Made by a program: the position numbers and the translations under genes. Shown in pieces: positions 44,272-53,421 of a stretch of DNA of 64,000 bases; position 1 is the stretch's first letter, and every line of letters begins with the position of its first letter. The stretch covers positions 10,703-74,702 of the forward strand of contig JBMHDV010000010.1 of the NCBI GenBank assembly GCA_049889215.1, read 5' to 3'. The DNA is from UBA817 sp049889215 (GTDB lineage: Bacteria > Margulisbacteria > Marinamargulisbacteria > UBA817). The notes under the pieces were generated by a model, which worked only from the letters and a program-made list of their open reading frames with translations, was not told where the DNA came from and searched no databases.

Positions 44272-44580
44272 ATGAATATAAATAATAATCAGTTTAATTA
44301 TCGACCAAGGCAAGTAACGCCTTATGCATCACCCTATGGCATTGGGGTTAATGTTCAAGGTAACAACACGACAGTGGATGCACAGCTTGGGCTTGGCTCG
44401 TCTGGGATCACCGGTGGGACCCTTAGTGGCTCATCAAACGGTAATTCGGCAAGCATTACGTTTGACCAAAAAGGAAAACCAACGGGAGCCTCTTTTGGGA
44501 CGTCTAACGATAATTGTACAGTTTCCGTTAGCGTCAATAATAACGGCAGTGGCGGTATTGGCATTAGTTGTAAACGATAA
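44272..44580 (+). CDS. small Gly/Asn/Ser-rich protein (MNIN family member 1)
   Basis: 102 aa with an ACAGGAG ribosome site. It begins M-N-I-N-N-N-Q-F-N-Y, like the next three genes. The rest is Gly/Ser/Asn/Thr-rich with alternating beta-like pattern, and has two Cys (C-T-V-S-V and the I-S-C-K-R end). No signal peptide. First gene of the apparent operon leading to the TraG-like ATPase. Function unknown. Confidence 0.6.
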   Translation: MNINNNQFNYRPRQVTPYASPYGIGVNVQGNNTTVDAQLGLGSSGITGGTLSGSSNGNSASITFDQKGKPTGASFGTSNDNCTVSVSVNNNGSGGIGISCKR

Positions 44581-44595
44581 GAAGGAGATCTGTAA

Positions 44596-44976
44596 ATGAA
44601 TATTAACTTTAATCCAAACCGTGGCATCGCATCCAGTTTTCAAAATCAAATGGTTCGGTCACTCACCTTAGACGCTCCGATTGTGACGATCCCGTCACCG
44701 GTGGTTGGGCCATCCATTGTGGCTAAGCAACGTCCTTATAAAATGGATGTCCAATCCGTTTCGGGTAAGATATCTTCCCCATCTGAGTGCCGTGACCTAT
44801 GTGGTGATAATGGTGTTAAGGAATACAATTCGAATACCAAAACCGAAGTGAATGTGGGGTTTTTAGGTAGTAAAAATTGGGGCGTTGGATTTGGTGTTAA
44901 TGGGTCGCGTGAAAATAACAATTCTTGTGTTTGTTATCCACCTCAACCATCAAATAATTGTTCATTAAGTAAATAA
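44596..44976 (+). CDS. small Cys-containing protein (MNIN family member 2)
   Basis: 126 aa; strong AAGGAG site. N-terminus M-N-I-N-F-N-P-N-R-G-I-A-S-S-F-Q-N-Q is shared with the next gene. The C-terminal half has C-R-D-L-C-G-D-N-G-V-K-E-Y, a Gly-rich beta-like stretch and C-V-C-Y-P-P, so four paired cysteines are conserved between the paralogues, which could form disulfides or bind metal. No known family. Confidence 0.65.
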   Translation: MNINFNPNRGIASSFQNQMVRSLTLDAPIVTIPSPVVGPSIVAKQRPYKMDVQSVSGKISSPSECRDLCGDNGVKEYNSNTKTEVNVGFLGSKNWGVGFGVNGSRENNNSCVCYPPQPSNNCSLSK

Positions 44977-44994
44977 ACTATTAAGGAGAATAAT

Positions 44995-45375
44995 ATGAAT
45001 GTTAATTTTAATCCAAACCGTGGTATTGCTGCCAGTTTTCAAAACCAACTGCTTCAGCGACGTAATAAACCCCTAATCAATCCGATTTTGAAACCAACGT
45101 TGACGTATCCATCGCCGACACTTCAGTCACCAATGTTGGCTAACCAAAATGTATCATCATTGAGCGCTCAACCTATTGGTTTGAAGAAGTCTCCAGCGGC
45201 TGAGTGTCGTGACTTATGTGGTGATAATGGTGTTAAAGAATACCTTTCAAATTCCACAACAGATGGAAACGTTGGGGTACAGGTCAATAAAGGTGGCAAA
45301 GCTGGTGTTGGCATCAATGGGTCACATGAAAATAAAGATGTTTGTGTTTGTTACCCACCACAACTAACAAAGTAA
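44995..45375 (+). CDS. small Cys-containing protein (MNIN family member 3)
   Basis: 126 aa; TAAGGAG site. Clear paralogue of the preceding gene: identical N-terminal motif pattern, variable Pro-rich middle, the same C-R-D-L-C-G-D-N-G-V-K-E-Y block and the V-C-V-C-Y-P-P end. The conserved ends and variable middle suggest the ends do the common job (for example docking or folding). No membrane segment or signal peptide. Confidence 0.65.
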   Translation: MNVNFNPNRGIAASFQNQLLQRRNKPLINPILKPTLTYPSPTLQSPMLANQNVSSLSAQPIGLKKSPAAECRDLCGDNGVKEYLSNSTTDGNVGVQVNKGGKAGVGINGSHENKDVCVCYPPQLTK

Positions 45376-45409
45376 TGCCAGGAAGTAAATAAATATTAAG
45401 GAGTCTAAA

Positions 45410-46018
45410 ATGAATATTAATCCAACAAATTATAATTATGGTAAATTGCCCAGTAAGCCCCATTTGATTCGTCAAGATCAAGGTTTGAAAAATGAACTTA
45501 ATACTCCCATGAGATCAATCAGTAGGGGAAACATTGTTGAGCAAAGATTACTCGCTCCTTATATTGACCCAACATGCCCATGTCCAAACCCAATTAGTGG
45601 TCCACGGCCATATCCAACTGGCCCACTTCTTAATGGACCACGTCCATGTCCAAACCCTATTAGTGGTCCAAGACCATATCCAACTGGCCCATTTCCAATT
45701 GGACGAGATCCATACCCAACCCACCCATGTCCAAACCCAATTACTTGTCCAAGGCCATACCCACAACCTTTTGGACCAGTGATTGAGCCGATACAGCCGA
45801 AGCCCCAATCACCATCGACTGGTTATGGACTAAGTAGCTTGTGGAATTGGATAACTGGCAATAATGCGGGAAATGAACCTCAAAATAGCCATGAATTGCT
45901 CAATGATCCAGTCGCGATTAAGGCAAAGAATTCAGAAAGGGCTCAACTGGATCAGCATTTAGCTAAAGACCTTTTAATTAAAAAACAATCACAATTATCA
46001 GCTGAATTGCATTTGTAA
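45410..46018 (+). CDS. Pro-rich repeat protein (MNIN family member 4)
   Basis: 202 aa; TAAGGAG site. It starts M-N-I-N-P-T-N-Y-N-Y. Residues about 57-125 contain three imperfect copies of C-P-N-P-I-S-G-P-R-P-Y-P-T-G-P, giving a polyproline-like rod with regularly spaced Cys. The C-terminal 70 residues are helical and charged (S-S-L-W-N-W-I then K-N-S-E-R-A-Q-L). The repeat is visible in DNA at 45580-45770. Extracellular or surface display is a guess. Confidence 0.6.
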   Translation: MNINPTNYNYGKLPSKPHLIRQDQGLKNELNTPMRSISRGNIVEQRLLAPYIDPTCPCPNPISGPRPYPTGPLLNGPRPCPNPISGPRPYPTGPFPIGRDPYPTHPCPNPITCPRPYPQPFGPVIEPIQPKPQSPSTGYGLSSLWNWITGNNAGNEPQNSHELLNDPVAIKAKNSERAQLDQHLAKDLLIKKQSQLSAELHL

Positions 46019-46047
46019 TCACTTAAAACCCAGTAGGAGGAAATGAC

Positions 46048-47613
46048 ATGAATAAAATTATATCGTTGGATATGTTGCATAGGACCCCGACTGCTGGGTT
46101 TTATCAAACAAAAACAGTTTCGTTTAATGGCGGTTATTATGAGCTTTACATTAATCGAACACAGGATATCCCAAATGAAGTTATTGTTCATCAAGAACGA
46201 TCCGCATTGGCCGATGATTATTTTAATTACTATTTTAATCCAACGATCAAAATAAGTGTGATTTGCAATGATAATGGCAATGATGTTGTGATTGATCAGC
46301 TTGTTTATGAATCCAGTAATGAACCAAAAGGGTTTAAGTTTTGTAATCTTGATCATCACTTGGTTTTTAATGGAACCGAGTTGGAGATTATATCGAAATC
46401 ATGCAATGCCCCACAAAGCTATCCAATCAACCAGGTTGAAATAAAGTGGTACATTAGCCAAACAAGTTTATTCAATTCAGTTGATGAATTGGTCAGGATT
46501 TTAAAGCCATATAAATGTAACGTCAATAATTTTTCAAACGTCATCAAATCGGATAATTGCCCTCATCCATATTATTTTGAGGAGTGGGAGGGCATTGTTC
46601 GTTTAATAAATTACTATGAGAATCGGTATTCCTTTACACCCAATAACAACGTTTCAATTATACCATTTGTAAATTTTTCGATGCATTTATTTGATGATTG
46701 TTTTGGTCAAGATAAGGGTGGGGGAGCGTACGTTCCGCTTTTTTTAAATAATATGAATAGTACACATTTTTTTGTTGATTTTTTAGTGAATTATATTTTA
46801 GATGATATTAAGTCTCAGTTGGATACGCTTATTATTGATATCCCGCATTCATTTTTAATGATGTTTGATGGCGAGTATCTGTTTCAGACGTTTCAGTACA
46901 TTCAGGAATCAATTTGCCCATTACTACGGCCAAAAACATTATTGATCAATTATAAGGCTGACGATGGTTGGTCGCTGAAGCCAGCAATGATTAAATCTAA
47001 ATTAAGCCAGTTAATGGCACTTCGGGTTGGTTATTCAAAAACTATTGCACAGCATTTAATAAATCATTTACATGATCATCATTCATTTGAATTTGATACT
47101 ACTAAAATTAGAACCAGCGATGCGTTCTTTTTTAAAAAGAAACATATGCCTGCAATTAACGCGAGTCAATCGAAAATGCAAGGTAACACAGTAAGTGAAT
47201 ATCATCGTGATTTAGTGCTGCTTAAGTGGCAGTCGTTGGTTATGGCAACTTTAATGAATGTTGGCTTGAATAATATGAGCAAATGGAACCAAACCCAAGC
47301 AGAGGTTTTAAAGTTAGCACAACAGTATGCAAAGAAGACACCAGATTTGGAAGACGAATGCCGCCAGAAAAAGCAATTAATGGATGTAGAAATGACTCAA
47401 GGGAATGATGTCGGGGCTTTAAGCCGTGAGATTCGGTCATTAAAAAAGGCATTGATGATAAAATCTCGTGCACAGGTGATATCGTCTTACAATAAGCAAC
47501 GCGCGAAAATATCAACGATGCATTGGTTACGGTTTTGTTATTTACTTTTAATTAAAAAACGAATGCTTGAATCATTGATTCAACGGTTGGATGCTGTTCC
47601 ATTGCTTGAATAA
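46048..47613 (+). CDS. unknown protein upstream of the TraG-like ATPase
   Basis: 521 aa; TAGGAGGAAATGAC site. Residues 1-150 look beta-rich (G-G-Y-Y-E-L-Y-I, I-K-I-S-V-I-C, V-E-I-K-W-Y-I). Residues 150-350 have mixed structure with aromatic-rich segments (H-F-F-V-D-F-L-V-N-Y-I-L-D-D-I), and the C-terminal 150 are Lys/Arg/Gln-rich helices, probably coiled coil. No recognised motif or signal. It sits between the small MNIN proteins and the ATPase with operon-like spacing, so it is likely part of the same system. Confidence 0.6.
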   Translation: MNKIISLDMLHRTPTAGFYQTKTVSFNGGYYELYINRTQDIPNEVIVHQERSALADDYFNYYFNPTIKISVICNDNGNDVVIDQLVYESSNEPKGFKFCNLDHHLVFNGTELEIISKSCNAPQSYPINQVEIKWYISQTSLFNSVDELVRILKPYKCNVNNFSNVIKSDNCPHPYYFEEWEGIVRLINYYENRYSFTPNNNVSIIPFVNFSMHLFDDCFGQDKGGGAYVPLFLNNMNSTHFFVDFLVNYILDDIKSQLDTLIIDIPHSFLMMFDGEYLFQTFQYIQESICPLLRPKTLLINYKADDGWSLKPAMIKSKLSQLMALRVGYSKTIAQHLINHLHDHHSFEFDTTKIRTSDAFFFKKKHMPAINASQSKMQGNTVSEYHRDLVLLKWQSLVMATLMNVGLNNMSKWNQTQAEVLKLAQQYAKKTPDLEDECRQKKQLMDVEMTQGNDVGALSREIRSLKKALMIKSRAQVISSYNKQRAKISTMHWLRFCYLLLIKKRMLESLIQRLDAVPLLE

Positions 47614-47685
47614 AACTTAAATCGAATCTGTTGGTGTGGATGAGATAAAAATTTAAATAAATAAATGAAGGAAGGAAGGGTAATT

Positions 47686-50600
47686 ATGAATGGTATTCAA
47701 ATAAATAATCAGGTAACGGTTTATAACCAATGCACAAAAGGCTTTGAGCCATCCTATTTTAAGCGCCAGTGTCGGCAAGTTATGCAAACTCAATCAAAAG
47801 AAAAGATGAAAGCGTTGATTACGACATTTATCGCTTATATTGATTCAATTCAGACAAAATCAGATCTGAATAATTTGTTTCGAGTTGAGATGATGAATAA
47901 TGTTAAGTCACTTTTTAAAACCATGATTGAGTTCGACATGATTGACGATGTTTTAGCCGTCTTTAAATGCATGAATGATGTTTACAAAAAGGTGCCAATG
48001 ATTGATGGGCCGCAACCAATATTTTTAGCGGGTAATTTTATTACAAAAACTGATTTGATCATGGCGGTTAAAAAAGCCTTTGATCAAAAGGATTATGATT
48101 TGGCAAAAGAATCCCTATTTTTCTATTTGGGTAGTTTCTATCCAGGCGAAACCATTCCAGGGGATGATTTACCAGTTATTAAGCGTGCTTTAACGGAGAT
48201 GTCTCAGGTTTTTAAATCAGTGCCATATGTAAAAAAAGTAACGAAAGATGCTCAGCATGCGGATGGTGAAACATTTAAAGAAATGTTTATGGATATCCTC
48301 TTTTTATCTTGCTCAAACCTCTGTTTTTCAAAGATTTTACAACCCATTAAACCGTATGATCTTTTTAAGAAGCAGCGTCACCATTTGCCATCATTTATGG
48401 TGACGTATAAAAGGCATGATGATTCTCAAGAGGATGAAGCCAAGGTGTATACTTATATTGAATTACCGATTCAATATGGTGCCGGCCAAGAGTTTCAAAA
48501 GTTAACAACCACCACATCAATGAATCACTCGATAAAAACAACGTTTGAACAAAAGGAGCAGTGCATTGTTTCAGCAAATGCACAGCAGTCATTATCAGCG
48601 TCATCCATGCAAGCGACACGAGCTGAGCAACAGCTTTCAAATCAATTATTGCAAGGTGCTCAAATAAATCAAAGTCAGTCAAAAGGTGCAAGTTCTTCCC
48701 AAAATTCATTAAACCATGATCAAGCAGTCCATAATCAATCACTTTCGAGCCAAAACACGAATACGGATACGACGCAACATTCCTTGCAATCAGCAACCAA
48801 TGCTCAAGACGCTCAAGTTTCCAATGATATGAGCATGAATACCCATTCAACAGTTGATCATGAGACTTATGGCGTCAGGTCGGAGAACTCAACCCATGTG
48901 ATGAGTCAAGACCAGACCATGAGACATCAAAGAGCACCGTCGCTATTTTTAGGCTTTCCCCCAATAAAAGGTGGGACGGCTGGCCTAAGCGTTCCTATCG
49001 GAAGTGACAATATGAAATCCCAACTCAACTCGTCAGGGACGTCAACCAATTCGGGTGAGTCGAGATCAACGGTAAATTCATCAACCACACAAGATTCAAC
49101 CTCCACGGCAAATACTAACCAACGTTCATCTGGTCAATTAAAGCAAGATGCACATTCACTAAATGCGTCCTCTGTGGTTGCAAATGGTGATCATCAGACA
49201 AGAATGTCATCGGCCAATCATCAGATTGGGATCAATGAATCTGGTTCAAATTCTGTTGCAAAGAATTCAAATTTAAATCGTTTAGATCAGCAGCAGCGGC
49301 AGAATGTATTATCAACAAATGGAACTAAGAATTTAACAGAATCTCAGCAAGTGTCGAATCACGCATCAAGTACCAACGATCAAACAGTTGCTCAAAATCG
49401 TAACGCGACGGTTTCTAAAACAGAGACACAAGAAATTGTTAGAATTTTAGAGCCGGGGCATTGGCATATAAACATTCATACAATGCACTATCAATTTAAG
49501 ACCTCTAAATGGTTCAATGTTAAAGAATATCAATTTGATTATAATCAGCCGGATAACCTTATTGAGGATGACACCGTTCAGAACTTTAACTTACGCTTAA
49601 CCAACGATGCGTTAAGGCGCGAGTTTCAAGAAGTTCATCAAGATGAAAAAGTTTTGATGCCGGATGGTGAAACAAAAACAGAAACGTTTCATATTAATCA
49701 TGCTAAATATGGCGATGCCTTAGTTTTATTTCGCTATTTTAAATTGATTGAAAAAAATCTTTCCTTAAGTGCCGATGAATTGGCTCAGATTTTTGAATCA
49801 TTTGCGACATGTTTCCGCAATTGTTGCGATATTGATGTTGAGGGCAATGATCAAATAAAAAAACTTTGTCAAACGTTAGATGATCATGCTCTCATAATAA
49901 ACGGTAAGAATTCTAATGATGCAGCCAACCGGCTGAATCAATTTCAAACCAAGCTTGAGGAATTAACGAAGAAGTATCTATGCCCTAGTGCTCCAAAATT
50001 GCCCCCCAATCGGGATTCAGGTTCGATTTTTTACCATACACATAAACCGGAAGGGTTTCATTTGGGCGCCCAACGGTTAATCTCATTAGAAGACTCATTC
50101 CAGCATGTTGCCGTCATTGGTGCCTCAGGATCAGGTAAATCGTCACGGTTCTTTGTGCCTGGTATTATGAGCTTGACCAATCAAAATTCCTTAGTAACAG
50201 ATATCGATGGGAGATTATTTAATGTAACCGCTCATTTAAAACAACAGCAAGGCTATACCATCAAGGTGTTGAACTTAATGAATAACGAAAACTCAGATCA
50301 ATTTAATCCGTTACGACATTTATCATTAAATGATAGTTATGACGAATATTTAAATGGATTTTTTGAGAAAGTTGGTGGGGAGAATGTCGGTAATAATAGT
50401 GTTTTTTTGGAAGGCGGAAAGGCAATTGCGACATTTGCACTTAAGCTTTTGATCTATGAATTTAAAAATAACCAAAGTAACTGCCCGCCTAGCTTTCCAG
50501 CGTTATACAAAAAAGTAATGTCACTAAATTACGAAACATTGAAGAACTTTCGTTCTCATTTAATTGAACTGCGTAAAAAAGACATGAATAATGTCGATTT

Positions 50601-52812
50601 AAATAAAGTGTTCGATTGTTTAGAACTGGCGTACAAAGAAACTGAGCTAGGGTATGAAGATCGTTTGATTTTTGCTCAACAGGCCTTGAAACCACTGGCC
50701 GATGAGGTGTTTAAACGTACGATGAGTAATGACGATGCGATTTTTAATTCGATCGCCGATCCGAACCAAAAAACCATTGTTTATTTGAGGGTGGGGGGGT
50801 CAAATGTAAACAAGTATAAAGCGATCATGGGGCTCTTTTTTCAACATTATTTTTCAATAGTGAAAGGCGTTGTCGATAACGAAATAAAGAAATATCCACA
50901 TAAAAAAGAATCAGAACTAATCATTCGACCCACGCTATGTTATATGGATGAATTTGGTAATTTTAAAATAAATAATTTCCATACTGAAATTACAACGATT
51001 CGTAAATATAAAATCGGGTGCATGGTTGCACTTCAGACCCAAAAGCAACTTAAGCATCAATATGGCCACGAACCGGGCAGTATAATTGAAGAATCGTTTG
51101 GAACAAACGTGTATTTGAAATTTAAGCTTACGGATAATACTCCTGAAGTGTTATATCAAAATCAACAACGGGTGAGTAAATTAAAACTATTGAACGGGTC
51201 ATTCATCCAAGTCGAAGAGCCACGATTGTCGATACATGACATTCGCAATCTAGATAGGAACCATGCCATTTTGAAATATGGGGAAGGCGACCCCATCAAA
51301 TATGAAACCATGCGTCCATTGGATTTAGAGCCAAGACCAGAAACAAATCCAACCAGTGCCCCCTCTAAAGTGCTACAGCCAGAATCAAAAAAAGAGTTAA
51401 CCACGCCACCCCCTGAATTTTATACGAAAGATGAAACTTTAATGACAATTAAAAACGTTATTTTTGCAAATCTTAATCGTCAACCTACGGCCAAAGAACT
51501 ACGGATTATCGAGGCAGCGTATTTAACGGGTGTACCGGAAATTTTAACCGAATTAGACATGATTGATTCCTCAAATTTAGAAGAAGTAGTTACTGAATTA
51601 AAAAGTCAGTTTGGTGCGTACATTAGGTATCAATATAAAACATTTGAAGATTTTGAGGACTATTCTAAGGATCGAAAGAAATTAACAACCTTAACTGAAC
51701 GTGAAATTATCAGCACGAATTTTAATTGCCCAGCAAAAATGGTTCACTTGGATCAATTGCAATGGTTTTATTCATATCAGACAAAAAGTTTTCAAGAAGC
51801 GTTTGTCCACTATCTTTATTATGCATCAACCAATGCAGATTCAGAAGTTGAGATTTTAAATCATATTATGGCTAGTTTAAATAATACGTTTAAGAAAGAT
51901 TTTGGTGCATTTAATAAATCGTTAATGCAAGCCCTTCTTTTGAAAGCGATGTATTCTTATAAATATACTCATTATTTATCGAACTACTTAAGTGATTCCT
52001 CGTTTTTGTTTAGGCACTTTGATAATATTCAATTTGATTTATATCAAACATTTAACGCAAACTTTAATCATGATGGTTTGCCAAATGTAAAGCGTTTGGA
52101 TGAGTTGAAAAAACTCGAAGGAGTAGATGTTAATACGTTAAGGTCACGTTTTTTAAGCAAGGATAGGTATTCCTGGTTAGGTGTTCATCTTTGGTTGTCG
52201 TTAAATCAAAAAGATCTTAATGTGCCAAATCATGCGCTAAATGTAATAGTGGATACCAAGACTTTTATGGAAAATCTAATGGGCAATTCGAAATATAAGG
52301 ATTACAATAATCTAATAAAGAGTGATGAATGGGTTCAAAAACTTAAAAATATAGATTTCATCACCTATAATAAGTTTTTGACCAATGACGAATTGGGACT
52401 ATATTTCCGCTCTATATTTTTAAACCATTTAATATTCAAATCAAACTGTTTTAATGTCGAAGAAAACCATAATAAGCCGTTAACCCTAGAGTTATCACCA
52501 GATTATGTCATTAAGCGCATTCAGCCGATTGATAATCAAACGTTTAAGATTGAAATTTTGGACAAGAGCAATACAGATGCACTGACATGTGACTTGTTTT
52601 ATGTTGAGTTTTGCCTATTTAAGTATAACTCGTATACGGTTGTTCATAACGTTCATAAAAGTATTAATAAAACTGATATTACAGCTGAGTCAATTAATCA
52701 TCACAGCCGCTATTATTGGTTGTTTGCATTGGCATGTCCAATTGCGTTATCATCCTTATTTGCGTCGTTTTATCTTGGTACAATTACTCACACAGTATCC
52801 AATGACACTTAG
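47686..52812 (+). CDS. giant TraG/VirD4-like ATPase with low-complexity insert and C-terminal membrane anchor
   Basis: 1708 aa from ATG 47686, which has GGAAGGG upstream (an in-frame ATG at 47665 precedes that site). Order: helical N-terminal region with no membrane segment; Ser/Asn/Gln/Thr-rich stretch about 291-581; conserved E-P-G-H-W-H segment; coupling-protein motor domain with Walker A G-A-S-G-S-G-K-S-S near 812, Walker B C-Y-M-D-E-F-G-N-F near 1086, T-T-I-R-K-Y-K-I-G and L-Q-T-Q-K-Q-L; a 450-aa unknown region; one membrane segment near 1680-1700. VirD4/TraG proteins pass substrates to type IV systems and usually carry N-terminal membrane segments, so the anchor here is inverted. Confidence 0.85.
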   Translation: MNGIQINNQVTVYNQCTKGFEPSYFKRQCRQVMQTQSKEKMKALITTFIAYIDSIQTKSDLNNLFRVEMMNNVKSLFKTMIEFDMIDDVLAVFKCMNDVYKKVPMIDGPQPIFLAGNFITKTDLIMAVKKAFDQKDYDLAKESLFFYLGSFYPGETIPGDDLPVIKRALTEMSQVFKSVPYVKKVTKDAQHADGETFKEMFMDILFLSCSNLCFSKILQPIKPYDLFKKQRHHLPSFMVTYKRHDDSQEDEAKVYTYIELPIQYGAGQEFQKLTTTTSMNHSIKTTFEQKEQCIVSANAQQSLSASSMQATRAEQQLSNQLLQGAQINQSQSKGASSSQNSLNHDQAVHNQSLSSQNTNTDTTQHSLQSATNAQDAQVSNDMSMNTHSTVDHETYGVRSENSTHVMSQDQTMRHQRAPSLFLGFPPIKGGTAGLSVPIGSDNMKSQLNSSGTSTNSGESRSTVNSSTTQDSTSTANTNQRSSGQLKQDAHSLNASSVVANGDHQTRMSSANHQIGINESGSNSVAKNSNLNRLDQQQRQNVLSTNGTKNLTESQQVSNHASSTNDQTVAQNRNATVSKTETQEIVRILEPGHWHINIHTMHYQFKTSKWFNVKEYQFDYNQPDNLIEDDTVQNFNLRLTNDALRREFQEVHQDEKVLMPDGETKTETFHINHAKYGDALVLFRYFKLIEKNLSLSADELAQIFESFATCFRNCCDIDVEGNDQIKKLCQTLDDHALIINGKNSNDAANRLNQFQTKLEELTKKYLCPSAPKLPPNRDSGSIFYHTHKPEGFHLGAQRLISLEDSFQHVAVIGASGSGKSSRFFVPGIMSLTNQNSLVTDIDGRLFNVTAHLKQQQGYTIKVLNLMNNENSDQFNPLRHLSLNDSYDEYLNGFFEKVGGENVGNNSVFLEGGKAIATFALKLLIYEFKNNQSNCPPSFPALYKKVMSLNYETLKNFRSHLIELRKKDMNNVDLNKVFDCLELAYKETELGYEDRLIFAQQALKPLADEVFKRTMSNDDAIFNSIADPNQKTIVYLRVGGSNVNKYKAIMGLFFQHYFSIVKGVVDNEIKKYPHKKESELIIRPTLCYMDEFGNFKINNFHTEITTIRKYKIGCMVALQTQKQLKHQYGHEPGSIIEESFGTNVYLKFKLTDNTPEVLYQNQQRVSKLKLLNGSFIQVEEPRLSIHDIRNLDRNHAILKYGEGDPIKYETMRPLDLEPRPETNPTSAPSKVLQPESKKELTTPPPEFYTKDETLMTIKNVIFANLNRQPTAKELRIIEAAYLTGVPEILTELDMIDSSNLEEVVTELKSQFGAYIRYQYKTFEDFEDYSKDRKKLTTLTEREIISTNFNCPAKMVHLDQLQWFYSYQTKSFQEAFVHYLYYASTNADSEVEILNHIMASLNNTFKKDFGAFNKSLMQALLLKAMYSYKYTHYLSNYLSDSSFLFRHFDNIQFDLYQTFNANFNHDGLPNVKRLDELKKLEGVDVNTLRSRFLSKDRYSWLGVHLWLSLNQKDLNVPNHALNVIVDTKTFMENLMGNSKYKDYNNLIKSDEWVQKLKNIDFITYNKFLTNDELGLYFRSIFLNHLIFKSNCFNVEENHNKPLTLELSPDYVIKRIQPIDNQTFKIEILDKSNTDALTCDLFYVEFCLFKYNSYTVVHNVHKSINKTDITAESINHHSRYYWLFALACPIALSSLFASFYLGTITHTVSNDT

Positions 52813-52837
52813 TCTGATCATTTGAAGGGTTCAATTT

Positions 52838-52865
52838 GCGGGTATTTAATCATTATAATACCCGC
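52838..52865 (+). terminator. intrinsic terminator-like hairpin
   Basis: GCGGGTATT (52838-52846) pairs with AATACCCGC (52857-52865) around a 10-base loop, 26 bases after the ATPase stop. The downstream T-tract is poor (gattccttta), so termination may be bidirectional or weak. It marks the end of the 44.2-52.8 kb operon. Confidence 0.7.
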
Positions 52866-53139
52866 GATTCCTTTATTAATTAAATTCTAAAGATATTCAT
52901 TATTCGCCTGATGGTTAACTTCATAAGGTATAACTAAATCGAAACCGAATTATTCAATGAAGATAATCAAAAAATTGGAAAAGTAGCAATATCGCAACAA
53001 ACAATATTAATTTATAATAATGCGGGAGATTCAATAAGTTCCGATTAATAACTACAATTTTGAATAGTCAATCACTAAAAATTTCCTTATATTCCTCAGT
53101 CGAAAAAAACATACAGCCACTAAGTTTGAAAAATGTAGC

Positions 53140-53375
53140 AAGTGAAAAGTATGACATCAAAATTAGTGAATTTTTAAGTGGAGAAGATGCCAATGCGTTG
53201 AGATTGGTATGACGTATTATAGAGATTAAATCAAATTACCATCTGAGGTATTAAAGACCTCCCATTGGAATCTTTGGTTGCTGCCTATTCTTCGTTATGG
53301 AAAAATGAGGTTGGATATGTGTTATTATATGAAAGTGAAAATTTACTTCATTTAATTGAAACTTATCTTAAATAG
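53140..53375 (+). pseudogene. decayed paralogue of the ankyrin protein C-terminal domain
   Basis: With at least one stop and one frameshift, the sequence reads K-L-P-S-E-V-L-K-T, then P-L-E-S-L-V-A-A-Y-S-S-L-W-K-N-E to a stop at 53373-53375. This matches P-E-M-V-L-K-S-L-S-L-N-S-L-L-L-A-Y-S-S-L in the gene just downstream. The rest of the 52866-53421 gap shows no intact gene. Confidence 0.65.
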
Positions 53376-53421
53376 TGTACGATAATTAAATATTTACAGG
53401 TTACATAAGGAGATTATTATT

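Noticed and set aside
45580..45770. Possible CRISPR-like repeats
   Set aside because: The repeats are in frame, imperfect, lack unique spacers of constant length and encode a Pro-rich protein.
45548..45808. Long minus-strand open frame rich in Trp
   Set aside because: It is the complement of the Pro-rich repeats of the gene at 45410-46018; there is no ribosome site and the plus-strand gene has one.
47665..47685. Upstream ATG for the TraG-like gene
   Set aside because: The ribosome site GGAAGGG lies after it and fits the ATG at 47686.
48395..48850. 151-aa minus-strand open frame opposite the TraG-like gene
   Set aside because: It is a shadow of the low-complexity coding region, with no ribosome site or conserved pattern.
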